From the NCBI GenBank assembly GCA_030248195.1, contig JASAND010015622.1, forward strand, positions 1 through 64,000: a DNA stretch of 64,000 nucleotides, written 5' to 3'. Positions 13,113-25,392 of the stretch are shown here, in pieces; position 1 is the stretch's first letter; the number at the start of each line of letters is the position of its first letter. This stretch comes from Trissonchulus latispiculum (taxonomy: Eukaryota > Nematoda > Enoplea > Enoplida > Ironidae). The notes beneath the pieces were generated by a model. That model made no database searches. It was not told the DNA's origin and saw nothing but the letters and a program-made list of their open reading frames with translations. The translations under genes and the position numbers were made by a program.

Positions 13113-13269
13113 TATGCACACTGACGAGATAATACTTTGGCTGGTACATATCACATGAACTGAAGCAGTGATAATAGCCTCCCATTTTAGCATTAATATT
13201 ATTCAGCTTTAATAATCCCTTTGCTATTAGCTTTTCATCAAACCACCAAGTATCCTCAACAGATGAATG
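13113..13269 (-). CDS. Ig-like domain, second exon
   Basis: Acceptor TTTTAG and donor GTAAGT bracket 157 bp encoding 52 residues that begin HSSVEDTWWFDEKLIAKGLL. The pattern is that of the second half of an immunoglobulin-like domain: a tryptophan strand (DTWWFDE), LKLNNINAKMGGYYHC matching the L-x-I-x-N-(5)-G-x-Y-x-C signature, and a final strand YYLVSVH. The conserved Cys pairs with the Cys in the preceding exon (LKLQC). Phase 0 at the start and phase 1 at the end match both neighbours. Predicted extracellular. Which Ig family cannot be said from one domain. Confidence 0.75.
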
Positions 13270-13744
13270 CTAAAACAAACAAAAGTTTCGCACAAATTTT
13301 GTTTCATATAGTGACATTGTCGCAAACAGTGAATGGAGTAGTTAATTAATTACTAGACAATAGATAATCAAAAGAGTTAATTAATTAATAGAATACTTGA
13401 CAGTTAGAATAGAATAAATCATTTAGAATAACATATGTTTGCCTAAACCACAGAGGAACTGAAAAATATTCCAATATTCCAATATTCCAATCATTCAATT
13501 TTTTAACAAAAATTCTCGAAGACAACACAAACAAGTCTAGCCCCCCCTATGCATATCGACATTCGTACAGGTTCATTTCTATAATTTCTATAATTGGATT
13601 TGCATAAAAAAGTTGGAAAGTAGGATATCCAATGTAATTTTTCGATCTTATGACGCAAGAATTAAAATGAATAAAGTTAAAATTAACGTTAAGTTAAAGT
13701 TAAATTAAAGTTTAAGTTGATTGACATAAAGTTTAAAATCTTAC

Positions 13745-13845
13745 ACAAGTTTCATCGCACTGCAATTTTAGACGGTCGTGCTCTTCGACATGTATGACAA
13801 TTAGCATGTCGCCAGGTTTAAAATGTTCGCTGGCATCGTGAGTTT
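13745..13845 (-). CDS. Ig-like domain, first exon
   Basis: 101 bp between acceptor TTGTTTCAG and donor GTAAGA on the minus strand. Encodes ETHDASEHFKPGDMLIVIHV and then EEHDRLKLQCDETC, which is the first half of an Ig-like fold (G-D-x-L-x-L-x-C pattern). It joins the exon at 13113-13269 in phase 0 with an intron of about 475 bp. It needs one base from a further upstream exon, so the gene continues above 13845; I could not find that exon with matching phase. Confidence 0.7.
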
Positions 13846-15539
13846 CTGAAACAAATATTAATAATATCACTGAATATTTCAACAAAACTCATCAAAAATT
13901 TAAAAAAGCACCCTCACTGCAGGGAGCCGTACGTAATCAACACGACTGAGTTTGACCAAGACTGCGTAATTGCAAAGCCAGTAACTTTTAATACTGTGCG
14001 TCTATCAAAAGATTCTGAGTTCACCGCTAGAGCTTGATATGAAAAACTTATGAGCTGAATTCCAGGAAAACTTGAAAGTTTGAGCCCAGAAGGCGTTATT
14101 CCAACCGAGTCAGCCGGCTTTCGTGGAAATACCGACGACTTAATGCTTGCCAGCAAGATTCCAACTCTGGCAGAAGCTGATCTCGAGCTCCGGGTCGGGA
14201 TAGCATACACCGGGCCATCCTGGGCCCGGTTATTATAGCTGCATGTCCTCTTGAAGATAGTTTCTTAACATCTCAACTTTATTTCCAGCCACTGAGAGCC
14301 TTTCTGTAAAATTTCTTGTATATATGTTTAGAACGTGGGGATTTTAACTTTAATTCCGGATTGACTAGTTTCCAGTTAAACCAGCTAGTTTTCCTGGAAA
14401 CATTTTTTATCAAAGACTGGACAGCAAAATTTCAAAAACAAGGTCAGCTCATTTTCGTGGAATAATTTTGTGCTTAGTCCCCGCTTCGTTGGTTCCACGG
14501 AATCTCGCTATAATGGTGTACTCAAAGTCTTTTGATAGACGTATTGTTACGGGTATGCATGAGAGCTCGTTAAATATTGTTTAAGATAATATCGTCAATA
14601 TTATTAATAACTTATAACAGTCCAAGCTTCAATTTTGGTCCCAAGCACGTTTCCTATGCATCCTATATTGAGTATAAACTAGTTTACGGCTACAGTCTAC
14701 AAGAATTCCAATTTTTACCCAAATAAATACCATACTGATTAGTGAAACTTGGATACAAGACCAGATAATAATAAACTAATACCTGCTGCAACCAGGAAAG
14801 CCATTAACAGGAAGGAGAAACACTTATAATGGTAAGTCTTCATATGTAAATTATTGTAACTAAATAGTAAATAAAAAGTTTTAAGAACTTGTCACATTAA
14901 TTATTATGCAATTAATTCATACAATAAGAATTAAATTCGAGACGGCGCCAACAGTTTTATTACTGTTGCTATTATAACGGTACTGTTGGTTTGACAGCAA
15001 TTAGTCACAATGTTGCTGCCAAGCTCTCAGATTTGATATTCAGACACAGTAATTCCTATTGCTAACTATTGGAGTTTAAAGACGAAAAAGTCACATTCCA
15101 TTACAAATAGAAAGTAGAGCGCCTATTCAAATGCCATATTCAAAACGTAGGTTGTCGCGTCAGGGGAGACCAACCTTGTTAGGATACTAGTAATATTCCT
15201 TTACAAATACAAAGAGAGCAAGCAAAGGGGGGGACTATTATAGGGATAGTTACCAAAGGCTCACAAGCAGAGCTTCACACAAAGTGAATCAGTTAAGCTC
15301 ACCTCTGAAGACTTACCTTCATACTACAACTGTTCATTTACAACTGAATTATTCAAAACACTGTCACTAAAAGTCACAGTCAAGTGCGTCCCGACTAATT
15401 ACACTAATTACACCATCAACTATTGATTAAAGTACAATAGAAGGAACGAAACAAGGATGTGTCACTACAGCGCCACCGACTCGAAAAGTTCCCACCCAAC
15501 CAGACTGAACCCACAACTTAAAGGGTACTAAGCTAATAA
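13846..15539. other. Non-coding stretch upstream of the Ig-like exons
   Basis: Expected to hold the next upstream exon of the Ig-like gene. A 98-codon minus frame (13914-14210) ends at a good donor (GTGAGG), but its phase does not match the exon at 13745, so I do not call it. The rest shows no coding signal. Confidence 0.3.
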
Positions 15540-15546
15540 ATAAGAG

Positions 15547-17322
15547 CAAGAGTTTATAATACCAAGAGTAAGACACTCAGCTCTTCCCAATAGAATAATG
15601 TCCGGGGATTTTTGCGATCATTTGAAACCCTAAGGTTTTGTTGACTCTTTGTTGAATCTTTGACCTTAATTAAGACCATATTTCTTAAGTTATGATGGAA
15701 ATTTATGAAAACGGTACAGCAGAAAGCTAAACTTTTTCCGTTACATTTATTCGCATTAGTTCTTAAATCCTAGGAATTAGGATATTTTGCGAGCTTAGTT
15801 CTAAATCCAATGCATTTGCACAATTCTTGCTTGATTCTAATTTCTAGAGTTGCAGAAGCGAAAATATGGGATTGTACATTTTGTATTTTAAATATTAGAA
15901 CAAATTGAATATGTATGGTTTGGCACTAGGCTTTAAAGCCTAGATTTTAGAAATAAGAATAAATTCCTTCTCGCCGCAGTTTATGCAGCAGCCAATAGGA
16001 TTCCAGTGGACAGCCAATCAAATTAAAGCAAGTAACCATTGGTGCTAAACGCTGCCTATGTTAAAGAAATTGTTGACAACTTTAACTTGTACACCAGCGC
16101 CTTTTCCGAACAAAATTGCTTCGATGTGATAATTGCTAAAATAGCTAATAAATTGCTAATTTGTTAAATAACGTTCAATTAAGTTCCGTCAAGATCCCTA
16201 AATGAATCAAAGACCCTAAACACAGTTGTGATCGCAATCATGCAGGACATTTTCAACAATAATTTCAGTGTAATCTAAACTTGGTAAACTGAAATGTCTC
16301 CTTTGCTGAAATAAATTCTGTCTTTAGATATCTATATAAATTCAATTGAACAGTTTGCTGAATCAGGAGGAAGCTTCAGTTCCAACGCCAGTGGCCAAAT
16401 CAATATTATGTTAATTCTTTTCTCTCAACAAGTTTTTTGCAGCTCAACAGGTGGTCCTTTTGATCTTTGACTGTGCAACTGATCCGACAGTCGAAGAAAA
16501 TATTTATTGCTTCGAACCCAAAAATCATCGTTCGAAGCTAAGTCTGTTCCATCGATGAAAAACGCAGAGTTTTCAGTAAGGTTATTGCTGATTTCACTTG
16601 ATCATAATATGGTTGAAGTTGAAGCATAATTCAATTTAATTGCCAGAAAGCTTAAAAAATGTCTCGAATTTTCAAAATAGCAGAGCGAGCATTTCAGAAT
16701 AATCATGAATTTGGATCTGCAAACTGTAATGCTTTTTACATAATTGGAAAATTGGAACGGTAGTTTGAAGACTATTTGTAGCTTGGATTGAAACAGTAGA
16801 CTGATGGCGGTAAACATGGAAGAGACTGCTTTGTTATTGGCTGTTTCCTGGAATCCTATTGGCTGCTACATAGACTGTGGTAAGTAGGAATTTGTTCTTA
16901 TTCCTAAAATCTAGGCTTTAAATCCTAGTGCCAAACCATACATATTCAACTTGTTCTAATACTTAAGATATAAAATGTAGAATCACCTATTTTCGCTTCT
17001 GCAATTATAGAAATTAGAATCAAGCAAGAGTTGTGCAAATACATTGGAATTAGAACTAAGCCCGCAAAACATTCTAATTCCTAGGATCTAAGAACTAATG
17101 CGAATAAATGTAACAGCCAAAAGTTTAGCTTTCAGCTGTACCGCTTTCAGCTGTACAGCTTTCATAAATTTCCATCATAACTTAAGAAATATGGTCTTAA
17201 TTAAGGTCAAAGATTTAGTTTTTGTCAACAAAACCTTAGGGTTTCAAATGATCGCAAAAATCCCCGGACATTATTCTATTGGGAAGAGCTGAGTGTCTTA
17301 CTCTTGGTATTATAAACTCTTG
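15547..17322. mobile_element. 1.78 kb long-TIR element, CAAGAG/7-bp TSD group
   Basis: Begins CAAGAGTTTATAATACCAAG and ends CTTGGTATTATAAACTCTTG, with ATAAGAG immediately outside both ends (15540-15546 and 17323-17329). The terminal inverted repeats run about 475 bp (15547-16018 against 16838-17322) through recognisable blocks such as CCAATAGGATTCCAG/CTGGAATCCTATTGG and GTTCTTAAATCCTAGGAATT, at clearly less than full identity, so the copy is old. The central 820 bp has no transposase-like frame (the 71-codon minus frame at 16602 is unremarkable). It shares only the termini and 7-bp duplication with the short foldback elements. Confidence 0.85.
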
Positions 17323-17329
17323 ATAAGAG

Positions 17330-18130
17330 TAAGCTATCGAACTGAACCAAATTAAGTTGTTCATTAACAGTCTTACAGGACTCCCCGCCCCATCCTTTCA
17401 GGACATGTTTTGTTTCAACCAAAAGTTTGGGAGACGATTTCAGAACTTCAGATCTGTGAGCTAAGCTTTAATTAATTTAAGACCGCTTACCCACTTCCTT
17501 AAAAAGCCTAATAATTCTGAATTTTAGGATCTTTCTTCAGAGCCATTCAACGCTGAGCGCTGAATTCCACTGAGATGGTTGAATTTAAGCTGCTCGTTAG
17601 ACTGGTGCTGAAAGGAAGAAAGAAAGATCAAAACCCCAGGAGTCTATCAGGACTTGGTCTCTCAAAATGAACTCAGTTTCTGGAACGTGAAATTAGCTTA
17701 AACCTTTCTTTCTCAGCCTCAAAATAAAGCATGAACCCAAACAAGTGGAAAATTTTACCCCCTACTTCGTCTTTTTCCAATTCCGCCAACCTAGCAGAAA
17801 ACGCAATCGTTTATGAACCACATAATTTTTGTTTATCACAAACTCTGGAAAGAATGCACCCTTGGGAGTCTGTGAAAGAGATAAAAATACTAAAAATCAG
17901 CATTAGCTTTTGGTCAAAGTATAAGCTATAGCTGTAGCTAAAATATTTTGACTTTCTTTTTTATGAGTTATGATCAATTTACTATTGTTAAGAGTAAAAT
18001 GGTAAAATGTGGAAGCCCACAAAATCGATAGGATAAACAGTGGGAGTTGGATAAAATAATGGAAATTAGAATATTAGATTAGGACTAAGTCAAGTATCAG
18101 TTAAGCGTTTTGTTTGAAACGGTATCTGAA
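17330..18130. other. Non-coding stretch
   Basis: No domain in the only open frame (17731-17931 +). Nothing else recognised. Confidence 0.3.
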
Positions 18131-18137
18131 TATATGG

Positions 18138-18490
18138 CTAGAATTTGAGGCTAGAGGCACACAAAGTGTTCCAACCTAGCAGTAAAACAAATATCGCACG
18201 CAAAAGTAAGTACTTATATCTTTCAACGTAATCGCCATCAACCTCAACGCAGTTGCTGCACGCTAATTTTAAACTGTCAATGACCAATGCCCTTAAAATA
18301 GAAGATTTTTGAATGCTTTTCAAACCTTTCCTCCACAATCGACATTCGACTTATGCAGCGTAATCGCGGAATCGCTTTCAAAGAAGATAGTACTTTTTTA
18401 CAGCCGCCGTTTCATCCCAGTGTCGGGTATGAAACCCTGGTGCTAGATTCATGAAATGACAGACGGTGTAAGTTTCAAGTTCTCGTCGTA
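18138..18490 (-). pseudogene. Possible mariner-type transposase 3' remnant
   Basis: The minus frame 18138-18338 contains CVEVDGDYVERYKY, which resembles the C-terminal C-x-x-x-x-G-D-Y-V/F-E block of mariner family transposases. The sequence just upstream (to about 18490) in a shifted frame reads FHTRHWDETAAVKKYYLL-like text with stops. Heavily decayed, with no terminal repeats visible. The similarity is from recall of the family signature only. Confidence 0.35.
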
Positions 18491-18909
18491 GGTGTATTGA
18501 AGTCCTAGTCAAATAAAGTGGTTGAGTGCTATTTATCAGATTAGGATAATATTAGAACTAGCTCTATCAGATAAACAGATCCTAATCAAATGCAGAGGTT
18601 TATACCAATCATCAAATAAAGAAAGAGAACATTCAAATCACCAGCAAACCTAAATTCACAAACTATGAAGGCGAGCCACAAAATGGACAGCAAACATGGG
18701 AGAAATGGGCTCACTTCACAACCCAACCGACCCACTTCACAAACCGACCCACAACTGATCCTGTTCAGCCATCTTGAACTTGCTCACGTTTATGACAAAT
18801 AGTAAGCCACAAGATTAGCCACTGCTAATTTTAGGTTGATTGTTCATAAAATATTGTTAACTAATTCACGGTCAGTTTCTCTAGACTTAAGCTTAGCAGA
18901 TAGACGTAT

Positions 18910-19130
18910 CCTATATTCTACACCGGTTGGTGTTGAGGGGTGGCGCCAGCTTAGAACGTATTCACGTTTGAGGGATGGGAGGGATGCTAACACTGAATAA
19001 TTGCCATAGCAATTACCCGGAGTGTCCTACAAGGCTATCAGGACCTCCATTACGCCCGCTGTAATGAATGTTCTGTGATAGCTCCACCTGAAGGTCGCCA
19101 CCCCTTTGACAATCTTCACTTTGGCAATTT
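18910..19130 (-). repeat. SINE-like repeat with GTAATTGC..GCAATTATTC block, copy 1
   Basis: Read on the minus strand, the string GGTGGAGCTATCACAGAAC is followed by a CATTACAG..CGTAATGGAGG hairpin, CTGATAGCC, TGTAGGACACTCC and GTAATTGCTATGGCAATTAT. The same ordered blocks occur on the minus strand at 59800-59930 and, more diverged, on the + strand at 23965-24105. The conserved order across three copies indicates a shared central or 3' domain of a short interspersed element. The tRNA-like head is not recognisable here. Confidence 0.55.
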
Positions 19131-19994
19131 TGGCATCAAGTAGTCACCACAATACTGTCCAGTAGTGGTAGTAGTTCCCTAGTTTTATGCAGCATGTAGT
19201 AGCAACAGACTCTCAGAATCTACAATGTCATGGCCATGATCTTCCCAGCAGATGGTTGAGTGTGAACTGCTAACTTCATTCAGCAACTATTACTTTAAGT
19301 TTCACTCAGGAGTCTTTCAAAATCGCTAAAGATGGTTTTCGCTTGCACTGTATGTTTGGTAGTGGCATAGTCTGCTTCTCGTAAACTTTTGTACGGAATA
19401 ATGTATTTAGGATCTTTGGTCTAATTAGACTTGTTCTAAATGTATACATTTTGCGACGTACTAAGCAAATCCCAAATGCAGTGTTCGTTCACCGTTAGAA
19501 ACATGTCATAGTTCTTCAAGCGCTCTACATTGTTCGGAGGTTTTCAAAAGTTGATTATTATCACACTTGGGACTTGGTAACATGGTATTCATTTAATGCA
19601 CTGACATGTTCTGGATGCGGACTTAAAGAGGGGGATTTGTCGAGATTGAAACCAGAAATTGAAATTAAAACCAGAAATCCCGTTTGTCCAGACTGTTCAC
19701 CAAAAAGCCGGCAATTTTGGATGGGGGTCTCCACGATCCTTCTGGTGAGAGTTCGGTCTAGGAAAGTGGTAAAACCCCTATACCCCCCCCTGCATACATA
19801 TACTAGTGTGGCTGACAATGAGCTCGTGATGTGTTCACTTGCCAATCAATCTTAACCTCACCGCACTGTCTCAAGATCATTTGAGGTTCGAGTGGGATGC
19901 CCCGTACTTCGACAAATATTCTTTGAAGAAAGCAGAATCGATAGTTGATATCAGATTAATTTTGTCAAATCATCTGTCTCTGTAGAAATTCTAC

Positions 19995-21245
19995 ATGGAG
20001 GTCTACGACATAGGTTCAAGTGCCGCTTCTTATGTTGTTGCTGGGGTCTTGGCCATGCTTGGAAGCTTACTCATCATCCTGACAATTGCAAGGAATAAGA
20101 CATTGCATACGAAAGATTTTAGTCTCCTGGCTGGGCTTGCTGGTAACAGTTTTCGTTTATATGACATGAACGCATGCTATATGAAAGGTTGAAATCAGGA
20201 TTGAAAAATGTGAAGAAAAGTGTCCAGGGCAGGGATCGAACCCCCGAGCTTTATATCATCAGTAGAGCACCCTACCATTGAGCTACCACCCTGGGACACC
20301 GAGACTGGTTTATTGCGCTAATGCCAATTTTTCGGTATTCGCATAAAAAACTGATATCTAATGTATACTTACTTCAACTATTAACTTAGGTTAAAAGAGG
20401 TTTTCTAAACCACTATCAACAGTCAATTAATTAATTAATAGGATTTTAATGCTGCTATTACTGTTTGCATTTGCTGATCTAATGGTTGGATTTGGTCATG
20501 TTGGTCACGGGATTAATGGCATGAAATTTCTCTATCGATTGCACTTTTTGAAGAAACCTACACACGACGTAACGATTGCCCACTGTCTGGCTTACGTGTG
20601 GCCACTGATATACACTTTTAGTACACAAATTTCAATAACTATGGTAGCATCGTTGTCAATTGATCGATTGCTGGCAGTACTATTTTATCGATCTTACACA
20701 AAAAAACGGGAATAAATATGTTACGTGGCACCTAACGGGAAGCTACGGACTTTGCTCTATTTCCATCATGTACAGTACTTCACTGGTAGTCTGTAATCGC
20801 CTAGATACCTATTCAAATTAGTGCTAGATGTATCAGTCCAAGCATATTTTCAATGAACTATTTCATGTTCAGAAATTCTGCCCAAATTTTGCTAGGTCTT
20901 TTCAGTCTGATAAATCATATCGTCATAGTGTGTAAGGTATTTTACGAGCGTTCAAAAACCCTGAAATTACACAAATTTACCAAACAATCCATTATGGCGG
21001 GAAAGTTTCAACGGGAATTGCAAGTTACCAAAACATCACTGATTGTAATTGGAATGACAGTAATGTTTGTAACAGTTCCTGCCATATTTCAGATTGTAGG
21101 AATAAAGTTTGCAGACGGTCATTACTTAAAGGAAGCAATCCGGTGGACTGCTTTCTTGATTCCATTAAATTCTAGTATGAACATTGTAATCTATGCTAAA
21201 CGCTACAAATCGTTTGATGTTGAAACTGCTAAGGGCCAAGGGTGA
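19995..21245 (+). pseudogene. GPCR copy A, decayed class A receptor
   Basis: Two-exon rhodopsin-like receptor remnant. Exon 1 (19995-20142) starts MEVYDIGSSAASYVVAGVLA, covers TM1 and the start of TM2, and ends at donor GTAACA after GLA. Exon 2 homology starts about 20471 (LADLMVG in TM2), includes TM3 with S-I-D-R-L-L-A-V (DRY position) and, from 20853, TM5 to TM7 ending PLNSSMNIVIYAKRYKSF (an NPxxY variant). Compared with copy C, the intron acceptor AG is replaced by AT at the exon 2 boundary, one extra base in an A-run near 20700 shifts the frame, TAG codons follow near 20820, and the C-terminal tail is frame-shifted. The intron also holds a SINE (20188-20305). Ligand unknown; these receptors act at the plasma membrane. 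Confidence 0.85.
20188..20305 (-). mobile_element. tRNA-derived SINE inside the GPCR A intron
   Basis: On the minus strand, GTCCCAGGGTGGTAGCTCAA opens a tRNA-like sequence with an A box (TGGTAGCTCAATGGTAGGG) and a B box (GGGTTCGATCC) about 50 bases apart. The acceptor stem has a bulged C and the T stem has mismatches, so it is not a good tRNA gene. The 3' tail (TTTTCTTCACATTTTTCAAT then CCTGATTTCAACC) also follows a different tRNA-like head at 59372-59490, which makes this a SINE family rather than a tRNA gene. Confidence 0.7.
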
Positions 21246-21250
21246 ATCTT

Positions 21251-23880
21251 TAGCGTCGGATCGGCAGTTAGTGAAAGTTGGGGGAAGCAATTGGAAAACA
21301 AGCGTATCGCCGATTCCTGTACGTCACTGGAATACTAAAACCTAAAGTAGTTAGATGAAAGTGGTAAAATTCGAGTTGTTGCTTCTTTAATGCGGATTAA
21401 GTTTAATCTAATCCGTATAATCTTAAAACAAACAGGGCCTTGACTACCTAGACAAGTATGGTACAGGCACAGGTACTATACTTAACCGGAACACCAACTG
21501 GGGTAAAGCGGTGAAGGTGCCGAAGAAAGCTTAATATTATGCTAACTGGATCACAGAATTACTCATTTATTCATGGGCAGCTTTGAACCACTGTGACGTC
21601 GTATAAATTTGTGAAAGTCGTTGACCGCTTTCAACCAGTGAAATTCAATGTTTCGCTTTCGTTTGCTACTGATTGCAAACAACTTGGGACAAAATTAACT
21701 GAGAGTGCAGTCATTATTGTGTTTGCTTTCTGAAACAGTGTAATTATGTAAACAAATCTTGATGGGCATATAATACTATTGCTTCTCGTTTCAAGTCATT
21801 TTTCAGAGACATATTTTCCTGCCAAGCCTTAATTTGTAACATACGCTAAGTTGTTATTAACAACTAACAAGCCCCTCACTTTATGCTGTGAAATAATAGT
21901 TTTGTGTATTTACTGTCCTGCATTTTCATGTTGTTGTAATTTTATTCTTGTGTGCAGTTTCCGGTTACGGCTGTGGTAGAGTTGCGTATCTAATTTGGTT
22001 GAATTTTTTTGCTGAGCGTCCTGTGTTGGCGACTTAATGAATGTTCAGCATACTATTTGCAGCTTCATTGTAAAATAAATAAGTGACATCATAAATTCAT
22101 TGTAAAACTCATTGCAATTCATTGTAAAATAAACAAACGACATAATTGATACGTCAAAGTCTAAAAAGCAAAGACTTTCGAGCTTTCAATGGGCGTTATA
22201 TATATTACATATGTCGTCGTCAAACGATTTGAGCAGTAAAAGCACTCGTCGTACGGTGATATTTATTATAAGGCTGGAATTTTACGTCCTGGGAACGTGA
22301 CTCAACTTTTGATACACTCCTTTATGGTAAGCATGCATACGCTGGAACTGAAAACTGTTTCAGATTTAGCGAAAGCTGAAACTAGTTTGCCTTAGTGTGG
22401 AGCTGAAACTGTTTCTGTTTCGCCTCAAGACTTATTTTAGTTTCAGTTTTAGTTTCAGTTTCAGTTTCAGCTTTCACTTCGACTATGTTTCAGTTTCAGC
22501 TTCAGCTCCAAATCTGTAATGGTTTCAGTTTCAGTTCCAGCAACTGAAATTGGGATTCGCTCCGCTACTTTTGGAGTATCATGGTGTGTTTTTTCACATT
22601 CGCGGAAGAAAATTCTGCAAATGCTCTCTAAAATTAGATGTGCTTTCAAAATAATCTCTACCTCGGACTCCAGACCAAAATCTCATCTCTGGTCTCTATA
22701 ATAATTTCATCTCAAACTTGATCTCGGAATTTTGCCTCCTCCTAACCACGATCTCATGTCAACATTGAAGTCCAAAGAAGGTCCAAACTCAACATGGATT
22801 TCCAGAACATAATCTCATCAGACACCTTCTCACCAATCTATTCTGAAGGATTCCAGCTGGTTAAGCGGTGTCCATGCAATGGAAGCTTACGCAGGCTCCG
22901 AAGCAAAATCAAGCTGTGTCATGTTTATGTTGCGACTTGTGACTTGTTATAAATTAGAATAAGTTCTTCAGAGCGAGTTGGTGCATTCCATCAGTACATT
23001 CGAACAAATAAAGGTGGCAGGATGCTCGAATCAGTGAATTTAACTGTGGAATATATCTAAGTTGAATCAGTAAAACATTGCATAGTAAAAAGCAGTAGCA
23101 CATGCTTTTCGGCACTAGAATTCTGGCTACCGTGCCTGCCCAACCAGAGCAATCTGTTAATTTTGTTCCGTTGCTTAATCCACCAAAACTTAACTTTAGA
23201 TTGCCCAGCTACATTACATGAGCAGATGTACCGTCTCACTTTTCCAAGAGATTTGGCGGAGGATTAAGTTTCCGCCGGATCACAAAGGGATCCATCCAGT
23301 CCACTTTGCCCTAAGAATTTAAACATTGTAAAGTTTGAGTTCACAAGAGTTAGTAAAATACTGTTGTCTACTTGATTATTAAGTTAGGATCCTAGATTAC
23401 AAGTGAATACCGGTGGTGTGTGACATTGCAGCAATGTACAGTCCTGACCAACTTCAACTCAGCGAAACGGTTACGAGGGCTTATTTAATAATTTCACGCA
23501 AACTCAATGAGAATTAGAAAAGTAAGAAATTCACGACAAAGCAAAGAAACTTGACAAAGGTAGAGCAAAACCCCAAAACTTGACCAACTCACGAGAAATT
23601 AGCTCGTACCAAAAACGGCCTTACCCAAGCAACTGCTACGCGAATTCGCCGAACCTAACGAATCATGAATATTAGCTAACTGACCTATGTACAAATTTAG
23701 GCAGAAGGACGGAGAGAACACTGAGCGTTTGAGAAAATGTATCACTAAATTACTTAAACTTAGCATCTCGATCATAATTTATATCTTTCCTGCCGGTGCT
23801 AACTCAACAACGTCTAAACATTTAAACGTTATTGTCGATTACTGTTTGCTGGAATCTATTGGTGTATTATTTGTTTATTA
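21251..23880. other. Non-coding stretch after GPCR A; TTTCAG-rich region
   Basis: No supported gene. At about 22330-22545 there is a degenerate array of CAGTTTCAGTTT / GAAACTGAAAC hexamers, a diverged simple repeat. The overlapping opposite-strand frames at 22467-22701 are read from that repeat. Short ORFs at 23057 and 23687 show no domain. Confidence 0.4.
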
Positions 23881-23889
23881 TGTGATAAC

Positions 23890-24180
23890 ATGATGGCCCC
23901 GCGGAGCCAGAGACTCCTTCCGGTGGCAGACGAGACCGCGAATAGCACCTGCCCTACCCTGCTGGTAATGTCCGAGATTCAAAGAGGCGACCGCCCGGGT
24001 GGCGCTGCCGCGGTGGGCTTATTGCACAGGCAGAAATAGGCTCATTGCCGGTCTTGTCAAACGCTTCGGTTAATTGCGAAAGCAATTATTCGGTGTCAGC
24101 TCTCCATCACAGTCAAATTTTCATTCTCCGCTAACACCACTCCTAACCGGTGTGTGCCAACTGGAGTTGGGCGAACTAAA
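23890..24180 (+). repeat. GC-rich SINE-like repeat, copy 2
   Basis: A GC-rich island in AT-rich DNA. From 23966 the order CCGAGATTCAAAGAGGCGAC, GGTGGCGCTGCC, GGTCTTGTC, GGTTAATTGCGAAAGCAATT, ATTCGGTGTCAGC parallels the minus strand of 59800-59935 and 18985-19110. The tail continues to CTAACACCACTCCTAACCGG, which resembles the ACACCGGTTGGTGTTGAGG segment at 18921 in inverse orientation. The 5' end (23890-23960) has no convincing tRNA-like boxes. Confidence 0.5.
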
Positions 24181-24489
24181 AAACTTAAATTGAAACAAGA
24201 ATAAGCTGAAACTAAATTTCAGTTTCACCTGCTGAAACAACACCAGTATTCAGAATTCCCAAGATGGGATGAAATTTTTTATTTAATTAGAATATGAAAT
24301 AGAAGAAAATATAAATAATATAAATATAAGTATAAATATAAAATAAATATAAATACAAGAAAATCGGTTAAAGTTTTAATTTTTTTGTTAACATTTTTCG
24401 ATCGTAAAAATTTATTTGACTTTTATCGTTAATTATCAATTACCCTAATATTTATTAGCAGTCCTGCCGGAGTCCCCTAAGTTTCAGTT

Positions 24490-25105
24490 TTCTTGATTGA
24501 AATCGCATTCATTGAGCTGTTCGGAGTAAAAAGCTTGGTACAGAAAGCTACTTGTCCAAATTTGTTCTCTTCAACGCTAGTGTTGGATTTGGCTTTACAT
24601 TTATATGCCATTAATGCGACTCGGAATCTGCGTCGAGTTAGAGAACTCCCATTTGTTCAGTTAAACAAAGCAGTGTTCACCATTACAATTATATTCTGCA
24701 TATACGCTAGCTAACTAATAATATTGCTATGCTTGATTGAAACATTTGAGAATTGAATATTAATTCATTTGAACAAGACAATTTTGCGTCCTCTACTGAA
24801 GGCGCGCTTGCCATGTGAGGCTCGTGCTTCGTCTATTGGCAATGCCTACTCGCACTTTCTCAAGATCAGCTGTCATTGGAAGGTTTGCTAGTTTTGTACT
24901 ACTCAAACTGCATAACCCTCAAGAATGCTAGACTGCTAGCTTAAATAAGATATAATTGTGTCGATGCTGTCACTGAATAGTTCAATATGGATGTACATGG
25001 CACAGGGTAGTGGTTAAATGCAGCGTCGCTTGTCACAGCTGGAGCTCGGGCTAGGATGCTTACTAATCATTTTGACAATTGCAAGGAATAAGGCATTAAT
25101 GTTAA
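24490..25105 (+). pseudogene. GPCR copy B, truncated 5' duplicate
   Basis: The stretch aligns by eye with 34560-35090: CAAATTTGTTCT, GTTGGATTTGGCTTTA, CAGTGTTCACCAT, ACATTTGAGAATTGAATATT and TTTGAACAAGACAAT occur in the same order and spacing. It ends in a damaged exon 1 (25015-25105) whose best match is the TM1 segment (LLIILTIARNKAL). The ATG region is altered and homology stops at 25098-25105 in a dispersed repeat. There is no exon 2. This shows the duplication included several hundred bases of upstream sequence. Confidence 0.7.
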
Positions 25106-25146
25106 TAGGCTACTTTACTAACTGTAGTCCACCCTAAATAGCCTTA
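25098..25146. repeat. Dispersed repeat 'CTACTTTACTAACTGTA', diverged copy
   Basis: GGCTACTTTACTAACTGTAG followed by TCCACCCTAAAT matches the repeats at 2040 and 34243. It lies exactly where GPCR copy B loses similarity to copy C, so it may mark the insertion or deletion that truncated copy B. Confidence 0.6.
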
Positions 25147-25392
25147 CTTTAGTGTAACAATAGATCAATGTCGCTTGAAAGCTGTGTACTGAACTTGGTT
25201 TAAAGTACGATTCATAAGCAGCAACTACAAACAGCATTAGCTATTTACAGTACGACCAAAAATGTTTGTACAAACTTCGGTCTTTTATGGTAGATTAACC
25301 TTTGGAGTAAACCCCAACAATATCTATGTTTTTGGGATCCTCAGGAACTCGAGAGTTTTGAGACGATAAGTCAATTTTACGAAGTAATTATA

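Noticed and set aside
13914..14210. 98-codon minus frame ending at a good donor site
   Set aside because: Its phase does not match the next exon, it lacks domain features, and a motif in it (CTTTTGATAGACG) recurs in inverted form at 14528, suggesting repeat DNA.
20225..20300. Functional tRNA gene in the GPCR intron
   Set aside because: Bulged acceptor stem and a SINE tail shared with 59372; a SINE is the better explanation.
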